A model generated the notes under the pieces. The model was not told the DNA's origin, did no database searches, and worked only from the letters and a program-made list of their open reading frames with translations. The position numbers were made by a program, and so were the translations under genes. From assembly GCF_000165425.1 (NCBI RefSeq), contig NW_001799488.1, positions 379,350 to 443,349 of the forward strand: DNA of 64,000 nucleotides, written 5' to 3'. This stretch comes from Paramecium tetraurelia (Eukaryota > Ciliophora > Oligohymenophorea > Peniculida > Parameciidae). Position 1 is the first letter of the stretch, and every line of letters starts with the position of its first letter. Of this stretch, positions 29,215-45,796 are shown piece by piece.

Positions 29215-30220
29215 TCAATATTAAGTCTTTAAAGTTGAGCCCCTTGTGCTTTTTCTAAGAAGATTGATAGCTTAAATGGATGGTTTGGGCTGTTTTTGCT
29301 CAACTTTTAGTTTCAGAGTTTTAATAAACCTTTTGGCCATCATGAAGGTGCAAATTCCATTTTCTTCTGATTTGGTATTTGTTTTGCTTTCTGTTTTTTT
29401 GGGGAGATTTTTAGTTACTTCGTAATGTCTTTCTTTTTGAGAATTGAATTCAGTTTGCTTTCTTCTCATTTCATCAACTTCGTGTTGAAGTCTCATGAAT
29501 GTGACGATATCTTGACAATCCATGTCGACACAAATTTCCTTGTCTAATTTATACTCGTCCAGAATGGCTTTTTCGTTATTAACAAAGTTCTAATTTTGAC
29601 ATAAGCTTCTTAAAAAGTCAATGTCCTTTCTGACTACTGGGTGTCTGGTGTTCTTCATCGCCTTGACTTTTTGCAGGGCAACTTGCGCTCTTGACTAAAT
29701 GTGATTCAAATAAGTAATTTACTTAAGAAATTTGAGGGGATTTAAGAATAGTAGGAGTGTTTAAGGCTTTAAGATTTTAACTTGCCAATTTGTTCTCCTC
29801 CTTTTGGCCTTGAGACTTCTTGAGGTCCTCTTATAAGGAGTCATCTTGACTAACATCAGAGTCGATTCCGCTGAAACTGCTGGATTCCGAAATATAGAGT
29901 TCAAATTCTTTTTCTTTCTTTTTTTTTTATTCGAGTAATTAGTCCATTTGGTTATCGGGATCACCAGATAGACTATCATCAGAACCTTTGTCTACTTGAA
30001 TGAGTGTGTTAAAGCGTTCCCTTTCATTGGGGTCTTGGAGCTTTTGAATAATTTTTTTCTTCGCATTTTGGAATTAGTATTTACACTTGTCTTATATCGA
30101 TTTTCTTGATTCTGTTTGTATTCGAGTGCGATGAACGGAGTCTTTGGTCACTCTCATTTCATTGCTTATGATGGTTTGGAATTTGTAGGCTCCAAAACCC
30201 ACTCCTAATTGATTACTCAT
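29215..30220 (-). CDS. Unknown charged helical protein
   Basis: 325 aa with one 28-base intron at about 29699-29726. The N-terminal 80 residues are basic; residues about 85-160 are acidic and Ser-rich (SESSSFSGIDSD), followed by a mixed-charge helical part with a possible short coiled coil (MRLQHEVDEMRRKQTEF). Lys-rich clusters could act as nuclear signals. No domain is recognised. Its 3' end faces the convergent spacer, and its start is 84 bases downstream of the ankyrin gene's stop on the same strand. Confidence 0.65.
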
Positions 30221-30304
30221 GTGAAAATTAAATATGAATGTTGTACGGATAAAAGAATTTTATTATTTGGTCAATGATACATTAGTATAAAATTAAAGAC
30301 AGTT

Positions 30305-31661
30305 TCATTGCGAAGAGGCAAGCTTCTTCTTCTTCGGTTCGTACATCTCCAGCTGTTCCTTTTGCCAAATGAATTGCCGTTGCTCAACCGGAGTCATCCG
30401 AAGTAAAATGTGAGTCTAAATGGGGGGGGGGATATAATAAGCAAATAAAATACCCTTCTAGTTTGATGCAACATGGTTTTGCCTTCTGGATTCTCAGCAA
30501 CAGATTCCTCGTAATTGAGATTCATTTTGTTCCAAGGGTCAGCCTTGTTAAGGATCAAGAAATAGGCAATGTTATTCTATTTATGGATCAAGGCTTGATA
30601 CAAGGGAGTCCTTCCTACAATGTCTTGAGAATCTGGATCTGCTCCATATTTTAATAAGATCTTGGCAGTAGATTCCAAACCTCTCATTGCACACCAATGT
30701 AGAGTAGTCATAAGCAAATGATCATATTCGTAAACCAAGTATTTGTTATCATCAAGTAATTTAATGATCTCTTGATTTTGACCCTATTTGCACAATTAAA
30801 AGAAGTGTTTGGATGCTGAATGTTCAAAGGGTTTAGAAGGGAAGACTTAGTGAGATAAAAACTCCTTGGTTGTTAATTTGAGTTTCTCCAAATGTCTCAA
30901 ATATTATATCAAAGAGGCCCTTATGGCTTTGTATTTGTGTTTTAAGGGGATGTTCTCAGATGGGAATTTTTGAAAATTGAGGAGTCCTCTTATTTACTTA
31001 CTTCCATAGAGTTTGTTCTTGTATAGAAATGGTATTTACATTGAAATCATCAATTTCAGAGCAATCTCTATATTTGGAGAGTTGCTTTTAACTAGTAAAT
31101 TGACGAGCGGAGGGTTGCTAGGATTGTGGCTATTTGGAGAGATTTTCAGATTTGAGATCGGTGATGTCACTTATGAGTTGAAATTTGGGATCTATAGTTA
31201 ATGAATGGAACTTTGTAGTGGTTTGATTTGGACGATAGGTTTACGACGCGATGATTTAGGACTTTTTGGAGAGAATTATTGGGATTTTTTTATTCAATTT
31301 GACTAAAAATCTTTATGGTTTATGATTTAATTGTAATTTTTTGGTTTAGGTATTCTGAGAGACAGAAGGGGTATTGGTTTTGGTGGTGCTTTTGCAATAA
31401 TAATTATTGGAAGTGGAAAGAGTGGGGATTTGTATTACTTGGGTGTGAGTGAAGGGGATATCGCATAATAATTGACTCAGCAAGATGGGATAATTCTAAA
31501 CATCTTGGTGTTTGGGCTGGAGTGACTTAAATTTGATTTTCCTTGGAGTCGTTGGTGCTGATGCGTGGATCTTGTCAAGGTTCAAGAGTCGTATGTAATT
31601 TGTTTTGGTGAATCTACTTAAGTGGATATGAATACTAGTTTTCAGTCTTGTTTCTTTTCAT
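30305..31661 (-). CDS. Ankyrin-repeat protein
   Basis: 424 aa after introns of 22, 22 and 38 bases. The first 200 residues are basic, Ser/Thr/Gln-rich and disordered. The C-terminal 150 contain about three ankyrin repeats: TTLHWCAMRGLESTAKILL, YGADPDSQDIVGRTPLYQAL and a degenerate third ending LILNKADP. Ankyrin repeats bind partner proteins. The last intron holds a run of ten C (see separate entry). Only 22 bases separate this start codon from that of the divergent PP1 gene. Confidence 0.78.
30416..30453 (-). other. 38-base intron containing a C10 run
   Basis: Last intron of the ankyrin gene, from GTATTT to ATTTAG. It is longer than the 20-31 bases usual here because of ten consecutive C on the coding strand (G at 30422-30431). 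Removing it restores the frame exactly. Homopolymers of G/C this long are rare in this genome and prone to length errors. Confidence 0.7.
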
Positions 31662-31683
31662 AAAATATTAATATATAATAATA
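31662..31683. promoter_or_regulatory. 22-base divergent intergenic spacer
   Basis: The only sequence between the ATG of the ankyrin gene (minus) and the first ATG of the PP1 gene (plus). It is pure A/T apart from nothing recognisable as a motif. Promoters must overlap the coding ends of the neighbours, or one start codon lies further inside its gene. Confidence 0.4.
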
Positions 31684-32730
31684 ATGATGGATAAGGACAT
31701 TGATGTGGACAAGGTTTATTTATATTTGCATCATAGATCCTAGAGAAATTGTTGGAAACCAAAGGAGCTCGTAGTGGAAAACCAGTAAATCTAACTGAGA
31801 GTGAAATCAGATCATTATGTGTTAGAAGTAGAGAGATTTTCTTAACACAACCGATGTTACTAGAATTGGAAGCACCAATTAAAATATGCGGTAAAACACT
31901 CTCCTTATATCAAGGTGATATTCATGGACAATACACAGATTTGTTGAGATTATTTGAATATGGGGGATACCCACCTGAAGCGAATTATTTATTTTTAGGA
32001 GATTATGTTGATAGGGGCAGACAATCTTTAGAAACTATCTGTTTACTACTTGCTTATAAGATTAAATTTCCTGAGAATTTCTTCCTGCTTAGAGGAAATC
32101 ATGAATGCTCTTAAATAAATCGTATATACGGATTCTACGACGAATGCAAAAGAAGATACAACATCAAATTTGTGAAAACCTTCACGGATTGTTTCAACTG
32201 TTTACCTGTGTGTGCAGTCATCGATGAAAAGATAATTTGCATGCATGGAGGGTTGTCTCCCGAATTGTCTAAATTTAGAATAAATCCATAGGATAATGAG
32301 ACCCATTGAAGTTCCAGACACAGGGTTGTTATGTGATTTGTTGTGGTCAGATCCTGAGAAAGATTCATAGGGATGGCAAGGTTACTTAAATAATCTCCTA
32401 TTTTAGACAATGAGAGGGGTGTTTCATACATCTTTGGACAAGATGTCATATCTAATTTCTTGAAGAAAAATGACTTGGATCTAATTTGTAGAGCTCATCA
32501 AGTGGTTGAAGAAGGATACGAATTCTTCGCTAAAAGACAATTAGTAACACTCTTCTCAGCCCCCAATTACTGTGGAGAGTTTGACAACTCAGGTTTAACA
32601 TAGTTCAATCATTTTAGGTGCACTCATGAGTGTCGATGAAACTTTGATGTGCTCCTTTTAAATACTAAAATCGCAAGATAAAAAAAATGTTCCATAAGCC
32701 AGACCCAGAACACCGAAATACGTTAATTGA
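31684..32730 (+). CDS. PP1-type Ser/Thr phosphatase, one-base frame break
   Basis: About 315 aa, closely matching the catalytic subunit of protein phosphatase 1: [64 protein letters not shown] and [12 protein letters not shown]. All metal-binding residues are visible. Introns of 23, 24, 26 and 25 bases are removed. Between HGGLSPEL and RIMRP the frame shifts by one base; a single surplus A in the AAA at about 32271-32273 would explain it, giving SNLEQIHRIMRP as in other PP1s. This could be a sequencing error or the start of gene decay in a duplicate copy. Confidence 0.88.
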
Positions 32731-32987
32731 TATATATATATATCTGAAAATTATTTAATGCAATTCATTCTCCTTGTTGAGTTTTTAATAGAGTTTAATA
32801 TGGTTGATAAGAGAATGTAATCAGAATGCAATTTGAAATGTTTATTCAACAGTTAGAAACATGGTCTCATTTGCTATTTAATTCACTAGTATGGTTTAAT
32901 TCATTTTTGAATAAGAACTTCGATTAGAATGGTAAGGTGGTTTCTTAAATATAACGATTATGATAAATAATATTAATAATAATTTAG

Positions 32988-33256
32988 ATGGACACACCGC
33001 CATAAAACAATTCAAAATATAATGTGGATGATGATTTCAGACATGATGTTTGCCAAAGAATCTATACTAAGGCAGGAAGTATAATCCCAAACAATAAATA
33101 GAAATGACTCATGGTCAAAACTAATAGGCCAAATCGTTTTCAGAAAAGGATCAACTCTAAAAGATGCAAAAAGATTTAAGGGATAAATTGAAATACATCG
33201 AAGAAACCAATTGGATGTTTGAAGGGTTAAATAATAATGTCAATGATAATTTTTGA
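32988..33256 (+). CDS. Small helical protein, unknown
   Basis: 81 aa with a 23-base intron near 33080-33102. The C-terminal half is a charged helix (KMQKDLRDKLKYIEETNWMF) that could be a short coiled coil. No family is recognised. The frame closes after intron removal, and composition matches real genes, but the size makes it uncertain. Confidence 0.5.
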
Positions 33257-33646
33257 ATTATTAATCATTGTTAATCCTACTCTATACATATAGAATGTTA
33301 TTTATCAATATTATTTAGTATATATACTCTAAAATTAAACACTCTTTGCAAACCAAATAGAAATGAAATTCTGTCGCAATGAATGTCTTTTTGGGCAATT
33401 GTAGATTTCTAGAAAAATCGATTATATTTTAAGAGAAATTAATCGAAAAAAATCCGTTAATTGATTAGCGATCATTTCTAAGGATGCTTATAAAGTTGGA
33501 ATTAAAATCTAAGAATTTCATTTAATTTTGATAAATTAAATATTGGTATTATATTGCTATGAGAGTGTAAGGAATAATATGAAATAGATTATAAGTTATA
33601 TATTATAGTAATTAAAAGAAGTTACATTGAATAATTTATATTTTTA
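33257..33646. other. AT-rich spacer
   Basis: 390 bases between a small gene and the K+ channel gene, both on the plus strand. One patch (33360-33500) is a little less AT-rich and has a 33-codon frame of no significance. Nothing else is seen. Confidence 0.45.
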
Positions 33647-36600
33647 ATGGACTCATTATAAATACAGAAGTAGCTTATGGTTGATTAATTGAATAAGTTG
33701 GAATACATGGATAAAATCCTTCCTTTGCACAAGGACGAAGTATAGGCAGAGAAGAAACTGTAAGTTCAGATCAATAGTCTAAATTTCAAAAGAATAATAG
33801 AAGGGCAGGAGAATAATAAATTGATGGCAGAAATAGAAGAGTCGAAGTTAGATGTTCAAAAGAATCGACAGAAGGCCTTTCAGAAATACTTTACTTCATT
33901 CATGACAGAGAAACAGCAACAAGATGTTAATATCCTTGAATTCAACCAAAGTGATTTCGAAGTTTTTCAATAATTGAAGGAGAAACAAAGACAACTGGCA
34001 TAGGAAGATCTGACCATAGCTCGGCAGAAGGAGAAAAGCAACCAGATATTTGAATAGAACCTTATGAAGAAATGGGATAGAGTGAGGAAAAGTAGTATAT
34101 TGAATTATTCTAAGAATTGCGTATGATTGGCAGAATGAAACGATTATATGACGAAGTAAAATTGTATGGTACAAGCTGTAGAGTGGAGACTTCGATAAAA
34201 CGACACGAAGTTATTCAGGAACTGGAATAAATGCTCAACAAACAGAATTAGCAAATAAGCAAGCCTATGCCACAGAAACACAGTAATATTATAGTATATG
34301 AGCATATTAGAGCATCTTTTCTTACCAGATTCGAAGTTCAAGAAATATTGGCAATATGTTCTGATGATATTATTGATTTACACTGCCTTTATCACTCCAA
34401 TTCGATTGGCATTCATAGAGGAATTCAACGTTGTTTGGTTTACTTTGGAATTAACAGTAGACATGCTATTTTTTTTGGATATCTTAATTACTTTTAACAC
34501 AGCATATTTCAATGAGGAAGGAGTCCTTATAGTTGATCGTCAACAAATAGCAATTTAGTATCTGAGAACTTGGTTCATATTCGATTTGATGGCTGTATTC
34601 CCAACTGATCAAATCTTTTAGAATGAGGCTCAAAAGTTATCGCAGTATTTCAAGTATGAATATGAATCAAAGGCAATATAATAGATTGACAAGACTGCCT
34701 CGAATGTATAAATTGATAAGTATCAGCAGAATGTGGTCAACTGTTTAGAATTCTCAGAATCATAATGATTGCTTTTCAGCTATTCAAGACCTTATAAATT
34801 TGAATTCAACAACTGTGAGAGTACTCAAATTTTTTGGAACTGTCCTTGTTTGTGTGCATATAATGGGTTGTCTTTGGTATTTGGTTGCAAAATTGAATAA
34901 ATTTGGACCAAACACTTGGGTATATGAATTGGATTTGCTCAGTAAAAGTGAATATGAATTGTACTTAACTTCCATCTATTGGGCAGTAGCAACTATATGT
35001 ACAGTGGGCTTTGGAGATATCCACGCCTTCAATGATAGTAAAGTATTAATTATACATAGCTGAAAGAATTGTGTGCATATTTTGGATGTTCTTCGGAGTT
35101 GGTTTCTATTCATTTACTGTTGGTTCCCTCTCCACTCTGATGGGAACTTTGGACACAAGAGAATCTCATCTCCAAAGCAAGATCACTTTTATGGATGAGT
35201 TCTGCGAAGAAACCAAATTGTCATTGTAGATGAAACACAAAATCAGGAAGGTCTTGGAATACAATTCAATGATTAACATATTCTCCTCTGCTGAAGTGGA
35301 TGAGTTCCTATCTGAAATACCTACCAATCTCAAATATCAGATTGCCTAGGCCATGTATGCTGGTCTCAAAAATAGAGTCTCCTTCTTCAAGAACAAGGAT
35401 TCAGTCTTCATCTCCACTCTCATTCCTAAATTATAGCCATTAAAAATAAATGCTGGAGAATTTGTTTACAATAAGGGAGAATACCCTAATTAAGTTTATT
35501 TCATTGTGAATGGCAGAGTCAATATGGTTATTGGAGTCTATTCAATCACATTTAAAACATATGTAACAGGTAGTTATTTTGGGGAAATTGAAATATTTGA
35601 TAACAGTGCACGCTTTCATTCAGCCAGAGCTGAGTTGGAATGTGAATTGTTGGCCATAGAATAGGATGTATTTAAAAAAATATTGCAAGCATTTCCAGAA
35701 TATTTTGAAGAAATTAAGGCCATTTCGCTAGAAAAGTTAAAGAGAGAAAAAGAGGCCATTGAAAAATTATAGGATTTAACTGGATTATCACAAACCTCTG
35801 AATTTTTTAATAAGAAAAGGACTCAATCTATTTACAAATCAATTAAGTAGAGAGAATCAGTACACTTCATAGATTATAGTGAAGAATCAGAATAAGAATT
35901 GAAATCAATGAAATCCAGCAAGTTTGGCTTCTTCAAAAAGAAAACCAATCATTTAATACCTGAAGATACTACTAGATTACATACATAAGAGGATACATCC
36001 CAAAAGAATCTTATTGTTTCGGATAGTAGTCAAAAAAAGAGTGAAGAACTAGGCAAAGTAATCACATTATCAATTCCAGATTAAGTGAAAAGAGATAGTG
36101 AACATAAAATTAAACTGTATGGTGAAGTTCCTCCTGCTATTTCTTAATTCAATGAAGATCTAGATTAGAATCAAAATGAAAAAGTTAATCTGAGAATCTA
36201 AAGTGAAGAACCTAACCGTGCTCCTCAAACTAAACAAGTCAGATATATAAGTCAGAATCTCAGATGTAGTCCCAAGAGATAGGAACACAGAAAACCATCC
36301 ATTTAGATCACATCCCCTAATGAGAATCCAGGTTCTGATACCCCCTTAATCTCTTCTGTAAGATCTAATTTCATTAAACCTTCCATTAAAATTGATGAAG
36401 CCTCGTATGAATCAGAAGGGTCTAATAAAAACTCCCCTAATATGTCCATACATCCTCATAATGCATTCTATAATGCTTAGTCTCCTCAAAATTCGCCAAG
36501 AAGAAGTTAGAACTTTTCAAAATTCCCTTTTCCTTTTTAGAAACAACCGTCAATCTTCAAAAGTGCTAGTAATCAATACATAGAAGCAAGTAAACTCAAG

Positions 36601-36912
36601 AATTTACCTAGATTGAGTGGATTTAGAAGAACGTATAGAAAAGAAAGAGAAATTGAAGTGTTGGAGGAGACTATTGAAAATGAGGATTACACTTAATTGC
36701 AATAAAAGTTAGTGGAGTTATTGGAGAAGATAAAGAAATAAAAAGAGCAATAAAAAGTCAAAAAATAATAAATCAAATTCAACATTATAAATCCATTGCC
36801 TAAAAAGATTGTTTTGGAATAAAAAGATTCTATGAGTATTCCAGATCTACCAGATGTTGAAAAATAATAATTATCTTAATAAGATAGTAATAGTAGCGGT
36901 ATATTAGAATGA
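33647..36912 (+). CDS. CNBD-type K+ channel with coiled-coil N-terminus
   Basis: 1054 aa after introns of 20, 28, 31 and 22 bases, and the frame closes exactly. Residues 1-205 form an unusual charged coiled coil. Then comes an EAG/CNG-type core: S1 begins FKKYWQYVLMILL (about 215), S2/S3 contain LDILITFNTA and FDLMAVFP, S4 has KLTRLPRMYKL, and the pore has TVGFGD (about 430), a K+ selectivity filter. A C-linker and cyclic-nucleotide-binding fold follow (570-650: FGEIEIFDNSARFHSARAE). The last 350 residues are disordered and Ser/Gln-rich. Such channels set membrane potential and swimming behaviour in Paramecium. The join between coiled coil and channel relies on one 28-base intron. Confidence 0.85.
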
Positions 36913-36927
36913 TATCACATTGATTTT

Positions 36928-38935
<2,008 letters not shown>

Positions 38936-38954
38936 TCAAAAATTAAATTAACTG
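38936..38954. promoter_or_regulatory. 19-base divergent intergenic spacer
   Basis: Lies between the minus-strand ATG of the SNF1-like kinase (38933-38935) and the plus-strand ATG of the PKG-like gene (38955). Both start codons fit their proteins: the kinase core begins almost at once on one side, and an acylation-type MGSVCKK on the other. Any shared promoter must be minimal or embedded in coding sequence. Confidence 0.45.
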
Positions 38955-41544
<2,590 letters not shown>

Positions 41545-41992
41545 AGTATTTCATGCACACAACTTTTTTTATGAAGAATTTATATAATATTCTATTTGTT
41601 ATAGCTTAGAAAATATAGAACACACAATTTAATCCATTATTGTAATAATTCAAATGTGTTACAATAAAGCGTAAATATAGGTGTTTATTTGAAATTAAGA
41701 TTTCCTACTGATTCTAATAATTAGAGTTAAACTAGAGATTTTCTAACTATTTGATTTAAACTAAATTTAATACTAAAAATAACATAATTTTAATACAAAA
41801 AATCTTTATCTCATATCTTTACGTATACAATAATAAATATGGACATAATGAATAAATAAATCTTTACAAGATGAATGATATATTTAAAATTTTCTGATTT
41901 CTATATTTATATTTCAGCTTTCAACCATTTTTAATTAAAAAAGAGATAAATAATTTACAAATAATAAGGTTAAATAAATTCTAATGATCACT
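41545..41992. other. Convergent AT-rich spacer
   Basis: 448 bases between two 3' ends, over 80 per cent A+T. No gene, repeat or RNA is recognised. Confidence 0.5.
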
Positions 41993-43484
41993 TCATTTGA
42001 TGTATTTCTGAACCAATTCAGAACAATCCAATTTTTATATCTACTTTACTAGGAAATCTTTTGAAACATTTTGTTTTATTTTAGTAATATCATTTTATAG
42101 TTCTTAGTATAAACTTTTTTTCAAAAATATACTTCGGCTAACATCCCTTAGGATTTCCTTCTTCTCTTTTATTTATATCTAAACCACGCTACCTGATCTT
42201 TATTTTTCCAGAACTTTTTTGACTTTTTCTATCTATTAGAATTTTGCCTTTTCCAAGTTCACTAAACTTCGAGATTTTGTATTCTTATTCAATTGAGGCT
42301 ATAATAATCGAGTTAACTTTTTATCTTAAATGTTTTCCTCTAGGGAAGAACAATGTTCCTGTCTTTCTCTTTCGATTGATTATCTGATATTCATTCGTTT
42401 CTTTATATTTGATGTTTATGTTAGGGAAGTTTAAGAATTTTAATTTTTGGAGTTTTTAAGGAATCTATTTTGTTTTTCGATATACTTCTCAAGGTATTTT
42501 TGTGTGTCTTCAATTTTCGATTGGGATTGGTTTAATAAAATACAAGTCTTTTAATTATCATATTGACCTATCCTATTGGCATGTGACTTATTTAATTTTT
42601 ATTCAATTTTTTTGTAAAGTTGATTACATTATTCTAGTTCTTATTATTTTAACTATTTAATTCTGTCATTGACTTATTTTTATTTTACACCATCTTTATA
42701 TTCTTTTTCTTTCTACTTAATTTTACTTTAACTCAATCCCCTAGGAAAATCTTCTGACCTAAGTAAATGAGTATATTTACTCTAGCATTTCTCTTTCTAG
42801 TATCTCCCTCTATTTTTAGAATGCCTTTTCTTATTATTCTAGAATTAGTTCCTAATGTTTTTTTGCTATCAACTCAGTTTTTTTGTTGAACGAATGTGCC
42901 CTATCACTTACAGTTTTCAGAGTTTTTTATTTAAGCTTTTCAATTCTTCTCTTTTCTTCTTCCTTCTATTTTTGTTCATTAATCTGCTTTAATTCTTCTT
43001 CAACCAATTCTTTGATTTTATTTTTCATCATCACTTCATTCCTATCCCTTTTTAGTTGTTGTAATTCAATTTTTTTATCCAATTAGGAAATTGCATTTTC
43101 AATATTTAAATTAAGAAGAGAATCAGTTTGTGTATAATATCTTGTCATTTATTGATCTAGCTTTTAAGATTCTAATTCCTCTTTCTTAATTTTATTTCTC
43201 TCTTTAATTAAAAACTTTCTTCGATGTGCTATTTGATGTAAATGAAACAAGAATCTTTATTCTGTTATAAAATCTTCCTCTTCTGGAAGTTAGAAAGTTT
43301 AATACTTTTTTTAAACAAGTTCTTCTTCCCTCATATTCAAATTCAACATTGCCTATTGGATTTTTGGTGAGTTGAAATTTAGATCTATACTTAGTAAGAA
43401 TTGCACATCAAAAGTCAATTTTAACTCCATCTATTCAAGCCTAGGTTAAGTCAATGCTAGAGGGTCATCACTAATAAGTAACAT
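41993..43484 (-). CDS. Long coiled-coil protein, unknown
   Basis: 489 aa with one 22-base intron near 42759-42780. From residue 75 on it is almost continuously charged alpha-helix with heptad-like spacing (for example NEQKQKEEEKRRIEKLK), rich in Lys, Glu and Gln, with many Gln coded by TAA/TAG. There is no membrane or catalytic domain. Such proteins in ciliates are often cytoskeletal or basal-body components, but nothing here proves that. Confidence 0.7.
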
Positions 43485-43510
43485 TTTATTTATTAAATAA
43501 TATATTTAAA

Positions 43511-43703
43511 ATGATAAATAGTCACATCAATCCAAAGTTTTCTTAGATTTGATCGAACCAATGTATCCAGAAACTGATTAATTATATTCCCTTTGGAGAT
43601 CAGAATAATAATTATGTCTTAGTATTACTTGATTCCATAAGTTCTTAAGAATAGGAGAAAAGTTAGTTAAATTTTGATATCCTTTTTTTATGTTAAAATG
43701 TGA
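43511..43703 (+). CDS. Possible small gene
   Basis: Two 26-base introns (near 43523-43548 and 43619-43644) join exons coding MINNLIEPMYPETDQLY and a hydrophobic C-terminus, about 46 aa in all. The middle exon has composition like a real gene. A third intron would extend the frame past 43703, so the end is open. It starts 26 bases from the divergent coiled-coil gene. Confidence 0.35.
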
Positions 43704-44185
43704 CTACCTAATTAAAATTCAGATTATCAAGTTTATAAGGAATAAGGATAGGGGAGCTTCTTATTTTAAATTAATCTCTATAAAGACATAAAAAAAAGAT
43801 ACGATTCGATATAAAAATAACTTAATAGTTATAAATACATTTATATTATTTATTCAAATAACAACAATTATAATAAACTGTTGGATCTAATAAATTAAAA
43901 AAGAAACAAATCAACTGTTATATAGTAATTAGTTGATTTAAAAGTAAACAATACATTTAACTTTGCTTTTAGGTGATGGTTTTGTATAAAGGTTATTTTC
44001 TATTTGATGGATCAATTAGAATTTGAAATAGATTATCCTTCAAATTATAGTTAGTTCAAAATGATAGGTTCCGCTTAACATCATACTTAGCAGATAATTT
44101 GATTAGTCATTAATTAAACTTATCTTATTAATGGATAATTGAAAGAATTTCCTTATTTATAATAATAATAAACTTATAAAATAAT
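43704..44185. other. AT-rich spacer
   Basis: 482 bases of very AT-rich DNA. The first part could be a continuation of the preceding small gene. No conserved feature is seen. Confidence 0.4.
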
Positions 44186-45562
44186 TCACACAACATTAAT
44201 CCATTTATGGGGTTTGTTTCCAGTCTATAGAAATATTATTAATAAAGTACTTGAATCTCAGTGATCATATCAAACAACTAGTGAGACAACTCACCAGCAT
44301 TTAACTTAGGATCATACTTAACTTCATAGATTTTATCATTATATCCAATAGCTTCGATTGGCTGAATACTGACAGCAGTACCTGATCCAAACATTTCAAT
44401 CATCTAGATATATGGATATTTATGTTACTCTTCCTTCACTTATTGCTTCGATAACTTCTTAGATGTACACTTTCTTTTCTATAACTTTGAATTATTTCAT
44501 GTCTCTGGTTAATTCCTGAATTTAAATTAGATATAATACTAGTAATGAGTCTCTGACAATTCCTGGCAATATGGTACCATCAAGTTAAGGTGTAACCAAT
44601 TCTCTTTCTCCTTGCTTATTTTTCCAGAAGAAAAACAAATTACAAACTCCCATCTCTTAAACCAATCCATCTGGTAACATCCACAAATTTTAATGGAATC
44701 CAATTTATTAGACCTCTTTCAAAGGCATGACGGTGGGTGCATAATTACCTGCAACTTTATATCCTCCAACACCTCCTGGAGCTGAACGAATCTATATTAT
44801 ACAATCAAATTGTTACTGTTGTGGTGTTACAAAACACTCTAACTGGTTTGAGTCCAGATGGAAAATATGGACCAACGGGACATAAAACAACAAACAATTT
44901 TGCTCTGCTTGATGCTCTAACACCTAAAGCTTCTTCTGTTGCTATGATTGTTGGTCTGATGTAGCAACTAAATCCTGGTCTGTCAGGAATCCAATCCTGA
45001 TCCACTTTCAATAAACCTTCAATGCATTTTTATAATTCAGCTCCATCAAAGTCAGGTAATGAGAGTCTCTTTGCTGATTGTTTCATCCTGTACATGTTAC
45101 AATCTAATCTAAAAGTTCTGATAGTTTTGTTTGGTCCTTTGTATGCCTAATAATAATCTGATTTAGTAAATACTTTAGCTCCTTCAAAACATTCGATGGC
45201 ATAATGTAAGCAAGCAGCAAATGGATGAATGGAGAAACTTTTGAAAGGAATAATTTATGGACGTGACCAACTAACCATAATATTGATTTGATTACCCCAT
45301 TTTTTCAGTCCAATCGATTTCTAACATATGATCAGTGTGAAATGCTCCGAATGTCATTATTTTAGGATCGCAAGGTGGTTTAGTTATGTAATGCATGGTG
45401 TGAGTGGTGGTCATATCTCTGGCCTTGAAATTAGGATTTTGATAATTACTTGGAATGACGGATATGGACTAGTGAGGTCTAGATTTTTGTAATAGGAAAA
45501 TCGGAAGAATAACTGTCATATAAATGATATGATAATACCTTTTGAACTTTTGACACACTCAT
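44186..45562 (-). CDS. Branched-chain amino acid aminotransferase
   Basis: 399 aa after seven introns of 24-26 bases. A PLP enzyme that swaps amino groups between Leu/Ile/Val and 2-oxoglutarate. FGAFHTDHML, LHYAIECFEGAKVF, the FRLDCNMYRM region, SCYIRPTIIATEEALGV, LCPVGPYFPSG, the PLP Lys region GGYKVAGNYAPTV, GVCNLFFFW, LDGTILPGIVRDSLL and MFGSGTAVSI follow the fold-type IV BCAT order. The N-terminus MSVSKVQKLFFRFSYYKN is basic and hydrophobic, with no acidic residues, as in a mitochondrial targeting peptide. The frame closes exactly. Confidence 0.93.
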
Positions 45563-45796
45563 GGACCGTAAAATAAATATTTAAATAATTTGATATCTAT
45601 ATTAAGCAATTACGCATTATGATAATACTAATTAATTCAATAATTACGCGATTAATATTTTCATTTGAATGTTATTCATTGACACAATTCCGATAACATG
45701 TGAAATATTAGCCCTTGCGATATGTTAATGTCTATATATAGAATAATAGATTGATTAATTAGATTAAAATTTTACTAAATAATTAATTTATACTAA

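Noticed and set aside
34267-34497. Open frame overlapping the start of the channel core
   Set aside because: It is the continuation of the upstream exon past a splice site; the channel helices are in another frame.
42883-43086. Hydrophobic open frame on the plus strand that looks like a membrane protein
   Set aside because: It is the complement of the coiled-coil gene at 41993-43484; Lys/Glu-rich helices read backwards as Phe/Ser/Leu.
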